11,673 bases of DNA from VAZQ01 sp036522235 (GTDB taxonomy: Bacteria; Pseudomonadota; Alphaproteobacteria; Rhizobiales; Xanthobacteraceae), in the NCBI GenBank assembly GCA_036522235.1, contig DATDGG010000170.1, positions 1 through 11,673 of the forward strand. Direction: 5' to 3'. Position numbers and translations under genes: made by a program. Below the pieces are notes generated by a model. That model did not search any database, was not told the DNA's origin, and was given only the letters and a program-made list of their open reading frames with translations. The number at the start of each line of letters is the position of its first letter. Position 1 is the first letter of the stretch. This document shows positions 5,969 through 11,673 of this stretch, piece by piece.

Positions 5969-6744
5969 CGCGATCGCTCCGCCCGCAGCGACTGATGCCA
6001 GGGCATGATGGCGCACTCGAGCCGGCGCGCCGCGACATTGACCAGGACGCCGATCAATCCCATGACGATCAGATAGGCATACATCACCGCGACCGCGCCG
6101 CCCGACTGGGCGAGCGAAAGCTCCTTGCCGAGGCCGGGTGTTCCGATCGTGAGCTCCGCCGTGATGGCGAGGATGAGCGCCACCGAAGCAGCGAGCCGAA
6201 TGCCGGTCATCAGATAGGGCAAGGTCGTCGGCCAGATGACGTGGCGGATCAGCGCCCAATGGGAGAACCGGTAGGACTGCGCGGTCTCGCGCGCCACCGG
6301 ATCGACATCCTGGACGCCGTAGAGGACCTGCACCAGCACCTGCCAGAACGACGCATAGATCACCAGCACCAGGTTGGATTGCAGCGTGGTGCCGAACAGC
6401 AAGATGGCGAGCGGAATGAGCGCCACTGACGGGATCGGGCGCAGGAACTCGATAGTCGAGCGCGTCACCGCCTGCAGCACGGCGGAACTGCCGATCAGGA
6501 TGCCGAGCGCGGCGCCGGCCGCGACCGAGACGGTCAAGCCGATGGCCCAGCTGCGCATCGTGAAGGCCAGCGCCGCCCAGAAGCGGTCCTCGAGCACCTC
6601 ACCCGCCAGCGCCGCCGCGATGGCGCTGAAGGGCGGAAGATAGCGCGGCGATACGAGGCCAAGCCGCGGCGCCAGCTCCATGAGCGCCGCAAATCCGGCG
6701 AGGCCGATCAGGGCCTGGATCAAAGCCAGATTTTTGGCGACCAT
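5965..6744 (-). CDS. NitT/TauT-type ABC transporter permease (first permease)
   Basis: This permease of 259 residues (from ATG 6744) has the same fold as the following gene but diverged sequence. Its helices lie near 7-22, 67-87, 105-117, 123-142, 185-200 and 218-239. The coupling loop at ~147-183 carries 'ARETAQSYRFSHWALIRHVI', then 'P' and 'TGIRLA', aligning with 'LEEVAQSYRIGALARLWHFI' in the partner. A TTG at 6753 would add three residues. Neither start has a good Shine-Dalgarno, suggesting modest translation compared with the binding protein upstream. It is separated from that binding-protein gene by ~180 bases filled with a palindromic repeat, and ends inside a 4-base overlap with the second permease. 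It probably imports a small organic ligand. Confidence 0.9.
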   Translation of the reverse strand: MVAKNLALIQALIGLAGFAALMELAPRLGLVSPRYLPPFSAIAAALAGEVLEDRFWAALAFTMRSWAIGLTVSVAAGAALGILIGSSAVLQAVTRSTIEFLRPIPSVALIPLAILLFGTTLQSNLVLVIYASFWQVLVQVLYGVQDVDPVARETAQSYRFSHWALIRHVIWPTTLPYLMTGIRLAASVALILAITAELTIGTPGLGKELSLAQSGGAVAVMYAYLIVMGLIGVLVNVAARRLECAIMPWHQSLRAERSR

Positions 6745-6765
6745 TGCGGGCAATCTATTGCGCTC

Positions 6766-6919
6766 TTGTAGCCCGCATGAAGCGCACGCGTAATGCGGGT
6801 GGTTCGAGACGCGCGGGCAGCGCCCGCGCTCCTCACCATGAGGGCCTCATCCTGAGGAGCCGCGCGCAGCGCGGCGTCTCGAAGGACCCGGATTTCGCTG
6901 CGCTCCATTGGGGCTACAA
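6766..6919. repeat. Composite palindromic intergenic repeat with cloverleaf-like core
   Basis: The element is bounded by TTGTAGCCC (6766-6774) and its exact inverted copy GGGCTACAA (6911-6919). Inside the left end, CCCGCAT (6772-6778) pairs with ATGCGGG (6793-6799). Inside the right end, a weaker hairpin joins CCCGGAT (from 6888) to ATTGGGG. The core is a 10-bp stem TTCGAGACGC (6803-6812) / GCGTCTCGAA (6874-6883). It encloses three hairpins: GCGCGGGC/GCCCGCGC (6811-6818/6822-6829); CTCCTCA/TGAGGAG (6829-6835/6853-6859) with ATGAGG/CCTCAT inside; and GCCGCGC/GCGCGGC (6859-6865/6869-6875). Adjacent stems share one or two boundary bases. The 'CTCATCCTGAGGAG' and 'GTAGCCC' motifs resemble repeats I recall as abundant in Bradyrhizobium-like genomes. 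The element lies between the binding-protein gene and the permeases, where it may stabilise the upstream mRNA or attenuate readthrough. Confidence 0.75.
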
Positions 6920-6924
6920 ATGAA

Positions 6925-7863
6925 CTACCGAAAGAATGCCGCCAGGTCCGGCTTCTTGGTGACCAGTCCGTCCTTGAGCGACAGCTCGGCCAATATCTCG
7001 GTCGACTTGCGGTTCATGTCGGTCGGCCAGCGCGGCAGGGTCAGCTTGCCGATCAGCTCCTTGGAAATGCGCGTATAGGTCGGCACGATGGCGCGCACCT
7101 CGTCCGAATGGCTGTCCGCATAGGCGAGCGCCTCGTTCATCGCGGCGCTGAAGCGCTTGACCGTGTCGGGCTGCTCCTTGGCGTATTTTCCCGAGGTGAA
7201 ATAGACCGCGATCATCAGATTGGGCGCGGTGTCGATCAGGTTCCAGGCCAGCACCTTGGCGCCTTGCTCCTTGGCCACGGTCAGGAACGGCTCGACGATC
7301 CAGGCGGCGTCGACCTGCTTGTTGGCGAGCGCCGCCGGCATGTCCGGGAAGGCGAGCTCGACGAACTTCATCTTGGAATCATCGCCGCCGGCCTTGCGCA
7401 CCGCGGCCTTGACCGAAGTGTCGCCGATATTCTTCAGGTTATTGACCGCGACCGTCTTGCCGTCGAGGTCCTTCGCCGACTTGAGCGGGCTGTCGGGCGG
7501 CGCGATGATGGCGCCGAAATCGCGCCCGGCCTCGCCGGTCGAGGAGGCGCCGGCCGCCACCGCCACGATGTCGAGGCCGCGCGTCTGCGCGATCAAGAGC
7601 GAGCTGATATTGCTGAAGCCGAATTCGCGCTGGCCGGTCATCACCGGCGTGACCAGTTCGGCGCCGCCCTGCGCGGTCTGCAAGGTGACGTCGAGGTTCT
7701 GCTTGGTGAAGAAGCCCTTGGCGACGCCGAGATAGATCGGCGCCACGTCCACGATCGGGATGACGCCGACCGTGACCTTGTCGGCCGCGAGCGCGCTGCC
7801 GCACAAGAACGGAATTGCAGCCAGGGCCAATAGCGCGAATGGAAGCGGCGTTTGCCGACGCAT
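6925..7863 (-). CDS. NMT1/TauA-like ABC transporter substrate-binding protein
   Basis: This 312-residue periplasmic binding protein is the first gene of the ABC operon. A signal peptide ends 'CGSALA' (likely cleavage 26/27). The mature protein begins with the family-typical 'DKVTVGVIPIVDVAPIYLGVAKGFF', where the cargo-binding lobe opens. It continues with 'GGAELVTPVMTGQREFGFSN', 'KSAKDLDGKTVAVNNL' and the second-lobe motif 'ANKQVDAAWIVEPFLTVA', all features of the NMT1/THI5/TauA/SsuA group. Length is normal. ATG at 7863 has AGAGGA upstream with ~9 bases spacing. Ligands in this group include sulfonates, nitrate, pyrimidine precursors and riboflavin. The set of one such protein, two distinct permeases and one ATPase also resembles riboflavin/pyrimidine importers, but nothing here proves the ligand. 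A Cys at 21 is not in a proper lipobox. Confidence 0.9.
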   Translation of the reverse strand: MRRQTPLPFALLALAAIPFLCGSALAADKVTVGVIPIVDVAPIYLGVAKGFFTKQNLDVTLQTAQGGAELVTPVMTGQREFGFSNISSLLIAQTRGLDIVAVAAGASSTGEAGRDFGAIIAPPDSPLKSAKDLDGKTVAVNNLKNIGDTSVKAAVRKAGGDDSKMKFVELAFPDMPAALANKQVDAAWIVEPFLTVAKEQGAKVLAWNLIDTAPNLMIAVYFTSGKYAKEQPDTVKRFSAAMNEALAYADSHSDEVRAIVPTYTRISKELIGKLTLPRWPTDMNRKSTEILAELSLKDGLVTKKPDLAAFFR

Positions 7864-7932
7864 GGCGTGTTCCTCTTAGGTTTTCCCAGTGTTCCCGGTC
7901 CGGATAGGCCGACGCTACCAATGGCATCGTCG

Positions 7933-7962
7933 ATTTTATGGAAAATATACGTTATCCAATAA
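7933..7962 (-). promoter_or_regulatory. Candidate sigma-70-like promoter of the ABC operon
   Basis: On the minus strand TTATTG (7962-7957) and TAAAAT (7938-7933) are separated by 18 bases, in the only AT-rich patch upstream of the ATG at 7863. This would give a leader of about 60 bases. The -35 match is moderate. Confidence 0.35.
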
Positions 7963-7964
7963 CG
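7950..7964. promoter_or_regulatory. Inverted repeat overlapping the candidate -35, possible operator
   Basis: CGTTAT (7950-7955) and ATAACG (7959-7964) form a perfect 6-bp inverted repeat with a CCA spacer. It covers the putative -35 box of the ABC operon, a good position for a repressor. The regulator is not in the window. An adjacent ATTTT/AAAAT repeat lies at 7933-7946. Confidence 0.4.
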
Positions 7965-8140
7965 GGGCCAACGCAACCGACGAATCGCGGCCACGTGGCG
8001 CAAAGATCTCGCCTCGGTGCTGGGGTCTGACGGTTCCCGCTGCCCCACAATCCGCAATTTCGTGATGGCCAGCACGTCGCGGCGGCGCAAGCCTTTCTAG
8101 GCTCCTGGGCGAGGGCGGCAGGCGCCCCCGGAGAACGACG

Positions 8141-8479
8141 ATGTCTATGACACCAAACCAGGACCCATCGAGCCTGAGCGCATCCCCCGCTGATCTCTTC
8201 GCCATCCGCCAGATCGTCGTGCCCGCCGATCTGGTTGCGCGATCGCACCCTGCGGGGCATTCGGTTCCGCTCGTCTGCACAAAGCGAAAATTCAAGCGCG
8301 CGCATCCCTATCGCATTCTGGCCTTGGCGCTCTTGGTTTCTCTGGTCGCCCTCATGGGTTTGACCGTCGCCGTCGATCACGCGCTCGAGGCCGGACGCGA
8401 CGCCGGCTATCATCTGGTCTGTACTGCGGATGGATCTGGTGCGCGCGCTCACCTGGCCTGTCATTGGGAGAAATCTTGA
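8141..8479 (+). CDS. Small single-pass membrane protein, hypothetical
   Basis: This 112-residue frame with ATG at 8141 is preceded by GGAG with 7-base spacing. Residues 1-45 look polar to neutral. A basic patch 'KRKFKRAHPYR' (48-58) precedes one clear transmembrane helix (about 59-77, 'ILALALLVSLVALMGLTVAV'). A short tail with two cysteines (C94, C107) follows. By the positive-inside rule the N-terminus is cytoplasmic and the tail periplasmic, where C94 and C107 could form a disulfide. I do not recognise a family. It starts 277 bases from the divergent ABC operon and ends 91 bases before the Bug receptor gene. Minus-strand frames over the same bases look like antisense shadows. Coding status is moderately supported by the ribosome binding site and the coherent topology. 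Confidence 0.55.
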   Translation: MSMTPNQDPSSLSASPADLFAIRQIVVPADLVARSHPAGHSVPLVCTKRKFKRAHPYRILALALLVSLVALMGLTVAVDHALEAGRDAGYHLVCTADGSGARAHLACHWEKS

Positions 8480-8570
8480 ATGATGCATCGGGATGGCCGG
8501 TGACTTTCGTCGATGATAAAGTTGGGAAGCAAGGTGCACCTGCCGGGATGGCGCATCCGGGGAGAGGCCG

Positions 8571-9545
8571 ATGAGGCTCGCACGGCTCGCCGCATGTTTG
8601 GTCGCAAGCCTGCTTTTTTCACCGCTGGCGCGTGCGCAGGATTATCCCCGTCGCAACGTCACGATGGTGTCGCCATTTGCGGCCGGCGGCGGCGCCGATC
8701 TCATCGCCCGCGTGGTGGCGCAGAAGTTGACCGAGCGACTCGGCAAGTCGTTCGTGGTCGAGAATCGCCTGGGCGCCGGCGGCGTGATCGCGGCCGCGAG
8801 CGTCGCCAAGGCGCCGCCCGACGGCTACACGCTGTTCATGGGCACCAGCACGCAGCTCGCCATCGAGGTCACGCTGCACAAGACGCTGCCCTACGATCCG
8901 GCGGCCGACTTTGCGCCGGTGGCGATGGTCTCGAGCGTTCCGTTCGTGTTGCTGGTCAATCCGTCGCTGCCGGTCCACAGCGTGGGCGATCTCATCAAGC
9001 TCGCCAAGGAACGGCCGACCGAGCTGACCTACGCGTCGAGCGGGGTCGGCGGCTCGCCGCATCTCTATATGGAGCTATTGCAGGCCATGACCGGCACCAG
9101 GATGACGCATGTGCCCTACAAGGGCACCGCGCAGGCGATCGTCGATGTCGTGGCCGGCCACATCCCGATCATCTTCTCCGACATTGCGCCCGCGGTCGGG
9201 CTCCTGCGCGAGGGCAAGCTGCGCGCGCTCGGCATTTCGTCCGCGTCGGGCTTCCAGGGATTGCCCGACGTCCCGACCTTGGCCGCGGCCGGCGTCCCCG
9301 GATTCGACGCGGTCGCCTGGACCATGCTGCTGGCGCCCGCGCGAACGCCGAGCGAGATCGTCGACAAGCTCGCCGCTGAAGTGAAGGCGATCGTCGGCGC
9401 CCCGGAGGTCCAGAAGCTGATGCTCGACAGCGGCAACATCCCGTTGCGCTCGCCGCCGCCCGCGGCGCTGCCGGCCTTTGTCAGATCGGAAATCGTCCGC
9501 TGGGGCGCCGTGGTGAAGCAGGCCGGCATCGCGGGCTCGGAATAG
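8571..9545 (+). CDS. Bug-family tripartite tricarboxylate transporter receptor (TctC-like)
   Basis: This 324-residue periplasmic binding protein of the Bug family has a signal peptide ending 'SPLARA' (cleavage 22/23) and the mature start 'QDYPRRNVTMVSPFAAGGGAD', the family's typical entry, where the PFAAGGGAD loop helps bind ligand carboxylates. Further typical segments are 'GKSFVVENRLGAGGVIAAASVAKAP', 'DGYTLFMGT', 'VPYKGTAQAIVDVVAGHI' and 'DVPTLAAAGVPGF'. Length is normal (~320). ATG at 8571 follows GGGGAGAGG. No TctA or TctB membrane genes lie nearby, as is usual for orphan Bug receptors in proteobacteria, so it must work with a distant transporter or act in sensing. The ligand is probably a carboxylate or related small organic molecule, by family analogy only. 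Confidence 0.92.
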   Translation: MRLARLAACLVASLLFSPLARAQDYPRRNVTMVSPFAAGGGADLIARVVAQKLTERLGKSFVVENRLGAGGVIAAASVAKAPPDGYTLFMGTSTQLAIEVTLHKTLPYDPAADFAPVAMVSSVPFVLLVNPSLPVHSVGDLIKLAKERPTELTYASSGVGGSPHLYMELLQAMTGTRMTHVPYKGTAQAIVDVVAGHIPIIFSDIAPAVGLLREGKLRALGISSASGFQGLPDVPTLAAAGVPGFDAVAWTMLLAPARTPSEIVDKLAAEVKAIVGAPEVQKLMLDSGNIPLRSPPPAALPAFVRSEIVRWGAVVKQAGIAGSE

Positions 9546-9638
9546 GGCTTGCCCACCAAGGCGCTTCGAGGCTCGTTGAACAAGATCGTCAAGTTGTGCG
9601 ACGCTGAGAGTTAGGCACAGGCAAATGGGCGAAACCGC

Positions 9639-10703
9639 ATGGCGGTCGCGGAAATCCTGATCCGGTCTTCTGCCGTCGTGTCGTCGGATGCGGCATCGGC
9701 TGAACCGGCGCACATTGAGGCTCTCGCGGTTCGCGCCTATTTCCTCGTTCTTGCACTGCTTGGCTTGGCGGCCTTCGCTCTCGGCATCGAGAACCGCTTG
9801 ACGCCCGCGCTGTTCGCCATCGCGCCGCCCGTCGACCTCGTACCGCCGCTCGGCGAGCAGGCCTGGTACGCGGCCTTCGTGCTGCACCAGCAGGATCCGG
9901 TTTTTTCGGCCTGCGGCGGCGCGGAGAGCCTGGCGCAGTTCAAGCTGCTCTATTGGTGGGAATGGCTGCGCCGCGGCAGCGTGCTGCTTCTCGGCGGTGT
10001 GCTTGCGTCGGGCTTCTTCGCCGCAGCCGTGGTTCCCGAATATCGCATCGCCCTGCGGCGTCTCGCCGGGCTCGCTCTCATCGGCGCCGCCTACCTGGCG
10101 GCGGTCTTGTTGCTCGACCTCGCCGCGGCGCGGGTCGAAGACCTGATGCGCTACAATGTCGGCCAATACCGCCACGCGCTCGATGTCACTTTCCTAAGCG
10201 TCGCCATCGCGCTCGCGCTCGCGGCCGCTATCGTGCCGCGAGCCCATCCATTCGGCCGCGCCAGCTGGGTCTGGATCGCCTTGATCGTTCTCGATATCTG
10301 TTCCGGCGCGCTGTTCGCCGCGCGCGATGCGGGCTCGGTATGGCGCAGCTTCCCGGGCTACGAGACCGGCCTGTTTCCCCCGCTCGGCCGGCTCACCGCT
10401 TATGCGCCCTTGTGGCTCAATCTCACGTTCAATCAATACACCATCCAGTTTGTTCACCGGGTGCTCTCGATCGGACTCTGGATGGCGCTCATCGCCAATA
10501 TGATCTGGAACGGCCGTCGCGATCTGCGCGCTTTGGCACGACCAGCCGCGCTGTTCGTTCTCGTGACGGCTGAGATGGCGGCCGGGATTGCGACGCTCTT
10601 GCTCGGCGCCTCGGCCGCGGCCGCCTTCCTGCACGAGGTCGGCGCCATCGTGCTGCTCGCGGTCGCCTTTGTGTTTCTCGCCTCGCCGCGACGGGCGCCG
10701 TAG
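9639..10703 (+). CDS. CtaA/Cox15 (heme A synthase)-family membrane protein, degenerate N-terminal half
   Basis: This 354-residue protein has about eight transmembrane helices (near 33-50, 112-130, 143-160, 183-200, 210-226, 267-288, 303-323, 329-348), as in CtaA/Cox15, which oxidises heme O to heme A. The first half keeps 'LAQFKLLYWWEWLRR', matching the 'eFKxIfwWEWxHR' block. The second half keeps 'GALFAARDAGSVWRSFPG', 'LWLNLTFNQYTIQFVHR' and 'FLHEVGAIVLL'. Of the four heme-ligand histidines, the C-terminal pair is present (H273, H332). The first N-terminal one is Arg (R111, three residues after the kept E108). The usual 'YRLAxHL' histidine aligns with D182, though H179 is close. This suggests heme binding in the C-terminal domain but possibly lost or altered synthase activity. 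ATG at 9639 has only a weak ribosome binding site. It may be a paralogue of a true CtaA encoded elsewhere. Confidence 0.75.
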   Translation: MAVAEILIRSSAVVSSDAASAEPAHIEALAVRAYFLVLALLGLAAFALGIENRLTPALFAIAPPVDLVPPLGEQAWYAAFVLHQQDPVFSACGGAESLAQFKLLYWWEWLRRGSVLLLGGVLASGFFAAAVVPEYRIALRRLAGLALIGAAYLAAVLLLDLAAARVEDLMRYNVGQYRHALDVTFLSVAIALALAAAIVPRAHPFGRASWVWIALIVLDICSGALFAARDAGSVWRSFPGYETGLFPPLGRLTAYAPLWLNLTFNQYTIQFVHRVLSIGLWMALIANMIWNGRRDLRALARPAALFVLVTAEMAAGIATLLLGASAAAAFLHEVGAIVLLAVAFVFLASPRRAP

Positions 10704-10723
10704 TCGCGATCCGGATGCGGGTT

Positions 10724-10777
10724 CGGCGCCGCCGCAGGGGATGGGACCGCGGCGGCGCCGTTCCCCCTTCCTTTCCC
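10724..10777 (+). terminator. Strong GC-rich hairpin followed by pyrimidine tract
   Basis: CGGCGCCGCCGC (10724-10735) and GCGGCGGCGCCG (10749-10760) form a perfect 12-bp stem with a 13-base loop, 20 bases after the stop of the CtaA-like gene. On the plus strand it is followed by TTCCCCCTTCCTTTCCC (10761-10777). The tract is C-rich rather than T-only, so efficiency is uncertain, but position and stem length fit a terminator. Confidence 0.6.
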
Positions 10778-10831
10778 GCCCCCGCGAGCGCGCTTACGCC
10801 GCGCTATGCCGGGGAGGGTAGGGCCGGGGTG

Positions 10832-11673
10832 TTATTTGGCCAGATAGTTGCGATGGACCCAGGCGCTGTCCGGCGCGGCGGCAGGCTTGGCTTGCATGAA
10901 CAGGGTCTTGGCACCGTCGCGCATCTCGACGCGGCCCTGTGCGGTTGCGCTCTTCTCGACGCTCGGCGCGTCGGCCGGGGTTGCCAGGAAGCCGCTTGCT
11001 GCCGAGACCGGCGGCGGCGGCTCGACGGTGCCGTTACGCTCACCCAGCGCTTCGGTGGCGCTGGCGCGCAGGAGCTTGGGCCACATTTTCCGGAACAGGC
11101 CGTTCGAGGGATAGATGTCGGCGCTGTTGATCTTGCCGTTGACCGCGAAGACGTAACCCACGATGTCGTCGTCCTTTTCGCCGAGCGGCTGCAGGGCGCT
11201 GACATATTCCGCCTGGGCGCGCTCGAGGCCGCCGTTTTCCAGCGCCAGCTGGAGGCTGGTGCGCGAGCGTGGCGCCGCGACCGGCGCGCCGAGATTGCTC
11301 GTGAGCTTGCCCTGGATTTCGCTCACGTTCTTCCAAATCTCCTGCTGACGCTTGCTCACGCTCGCCGCCTCCGCGCCGGCCGCTTGCTGTGAGGGCACTC
11401 CCGCCAGGCCGATCTTGGCGGTGCGCGACGGCACCGACGCGTTCGCGCTCGAGAATCTGGCAACGTCCTCGCCGCCGCGCGCCGACCAGCGGCCCTGCTC
11501 GACACAGAACGAGGCGATCGCCAGCGGTCCCGAATGGGGCTTTAAGAGCAGGCTCACGCTGAGCACGCGGTCCTGCTGCCCGCCCTTCACGATATCGCCC
11601 GACTGAATGAAGATTTCCTCGTTGCCGGTGTTCTCGACCTGCAGCTCGTTGACCTGGCCGATCTCGCGCAGCT
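10832..11673 (-). CDS. ARPP-1/DUF6569-like protein, C-terminal part (5' end outside window)
   Basis: The minus-strand frame is open from the right window edge to a stop at 10832, giving about 280 residues. No true start is visible; a GTG at 11590 lies inside conserved sequence. The visible part begins 'EIGQVNELQVENTGNEEIF', then 'SGDIVKGGQQDRVL', 'ASFCVEQGRW', 'QEIWKNVSEIQGKL', 'DIVGYVFAVNGKINSADIYP' and 'LFRKMWPKLLRASATEAL'. This order matches my recollection of the ARPP-1 (DUF6569) domain: the GG-x-QDR loop, the FCVExGRW strand, a helical insert, then the 'vnGk.. aDiF' strand. The last ~65 residues are a Pro/Ala-rich linker and a short tail ending 'VHRNYLAK'. The family has no established biochemical role that I can state. 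It converges with the CtaA-like gene, separated by a hairpin. Confidence 0.7.
   Translation of the reverse strand, partial: LREIGQVNELQVENTGNEEIFIQSGDIVKGGQQDRVLSVSLLLKPHSGPLAIASFCVEQGRWSARGGEDVARFSSANASVPSRTAKIGLAGVPSQQAAGAEAASVSKRQQEIWKNVSEIQGKLTSNLGAPVAAPRSRTSLQLALENGGLERAQAEYVSALQPLGEKDDDIVGYVFAVNGKINSADIYPSNGLFRKMWPKLLRASATEALGERNGTVEPPPPVSAASGFLATPADAPSVEKSATAQGRVEMRDGAKTLFMQAKPAAAPDSAWVHRNYLAK

Noticed and set aside
5195..5995. Long plus-strand open frame (266 codons) over the permease region
   Set aside because: Its product is rich in Arg, His, Asp and Gln with no hydrophobic or domain pattern. It is the antisense shadow of a GC-rich permease gene.
4338..6038. A single 566-codon minus-strand frame apparently fusing sequence upstream to the ATPase
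   Set aside because: The part before 5171 is Arg/Ala-rich, out of frame with the true permease and lacks membrane segments. Only the part from 5171 is the ATPase.
6766..6919. tRNA gene suggested by the cloverleaf-like fold
   Set aside because: No acceptor-CCA context, no T-loop GGTTCGANTCC in the right place, no anticodon-arm geometry, and stems are far too GC-rich and symmetric. It is a palindromic repeat.
7108..7833. Plus-strand 241-codon frame opposite the NMT1-like binding protein
   Set aside because: Charged, repetitive shadow composition (Asp/Arg/Gly/His). The minus strand has a full signal peptide and family motifs.
7952..8539. Minus-strand 195-codon frame opposite the small membrane protein
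   Set aside because: No ribosome binding site, no coherent topology, and it would overlap the operon promoter. The plus-strand frame at 8141 has the better signals.
8532..8541. AGGTGCACCT palindrome upstream of the Bug receptor as an operator
   Set aside because: Only 10 bases, no promoter elements recognised beside it and no regulator nearby, so not supported.
8513..9379. Plus-strand 288-codon frame overlapping the Bug receptor
   Set aside because: Arg/Gly-rich reading of the +1 frame of the receptor gene. The receptor frame has a signal peptide and all family motifs.
9075..10175. Minus-strand 366-codon frame across the receptor and CtaA-like genes
   Set aside because: Spans two well-supported plus-strand genes and the gap between them, with typical Arg/Gln/Asp shadow composition.
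10715..11392. Plus-strand 225-codon frame opposite the ARPP-1-like gene
   Set aside because: Low-complexity Arg/Ala/Leu shadow without family resemblance. The minus strand carries the conserved motifs.
1..11673. CRISPR arrays, transposase genes or phage modules
   Set aside because: No regularly spaced direct repeats, no DDE or tyrosine/serine recombinase motifs and no phage structural proteins were seen on either strand.

Overview
The window reads as a chromosomal segment of a high-GC alphaproteobacterium, most likely of the Hyphomicrobiales (Bradyrhizobium/Xanthobacteraceae-like). The signs are strongly GC-biased third codon positions in most genes, many periplasmic solute-binding proteins, an orphan Bug-type receptor, and an intergenic 'GTAGCCC / CTCATCCTGAGGAG / GCGTCTCGAA' palindromic repeat of a kind I recall as common in Bradyrhizobium relatives. 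This placement is inference; no rRNA or universal marker gene lies in the window.

Region 1 (1-~2650) is an accessory, rearranged stretch. It opens with the 3' end of a SAM-methyltransferase gene that overlaps the start of a cytochrome P450 gene. The P450 is cut off after about 45 codons, and the sequence switches, out of frame, to the 3' end of an unrelated NMT1/TauA-type solute-binding protein gene. GC also jumps at this junction (29/60 bases in 301-360, against 43/60 in 5701-5760). A complete beta-lactamase-family serine hydrolase of intermediate GC follows on the minus strand. A 427-base gap then carries a possible 59-codon remnant of another gene.

Region 2 (~2675-7863, all minus strand) is an ABC-transport operon. 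In transcription order it encodes a NMT1/TauA-like solute-binding protein, two different NitT/TauT-type permeases with a 4-base overlap, one ATPase starting 2 bases after the second permease, and two tandem paralogous solute-binding proteins of the ModA-like fold. Between the first gene and the permeases sits a composite palindromic repeat of about 154 bases with a cloverleaf-like core. It could set the ratio of binding protein to membrane components. A candidate promoter with an overlapping inverted repeat precedes the operon. The substrate cannot be read from sequence.

Region 3 (8141-10703, plus strand) holds a small single-pass membrane protein, an orphan Bug/TctC-type receptor, and an eight-helix protein of the CtaA/Cox15 (heme A synthase) family. 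That protein keeps the C-terminal heme-ligand histidines but appears to have lost both N-terminal ones. A strong GC-rich hairpin ends this stretch.

Region 4 (10832-window end, minus strand) is the C-terminal part of an ARPP-1/DUF6569-like protein that runs off the window. No RNA genes, CRISPR arrays, transposase genes or origins were seen. The most interesting items are the P450/binding-protein junction, the composite cloverleaf repeat, the mixed-family set of binding proteins around one ABC transporter, and the degenerate heme A synthase homologue.
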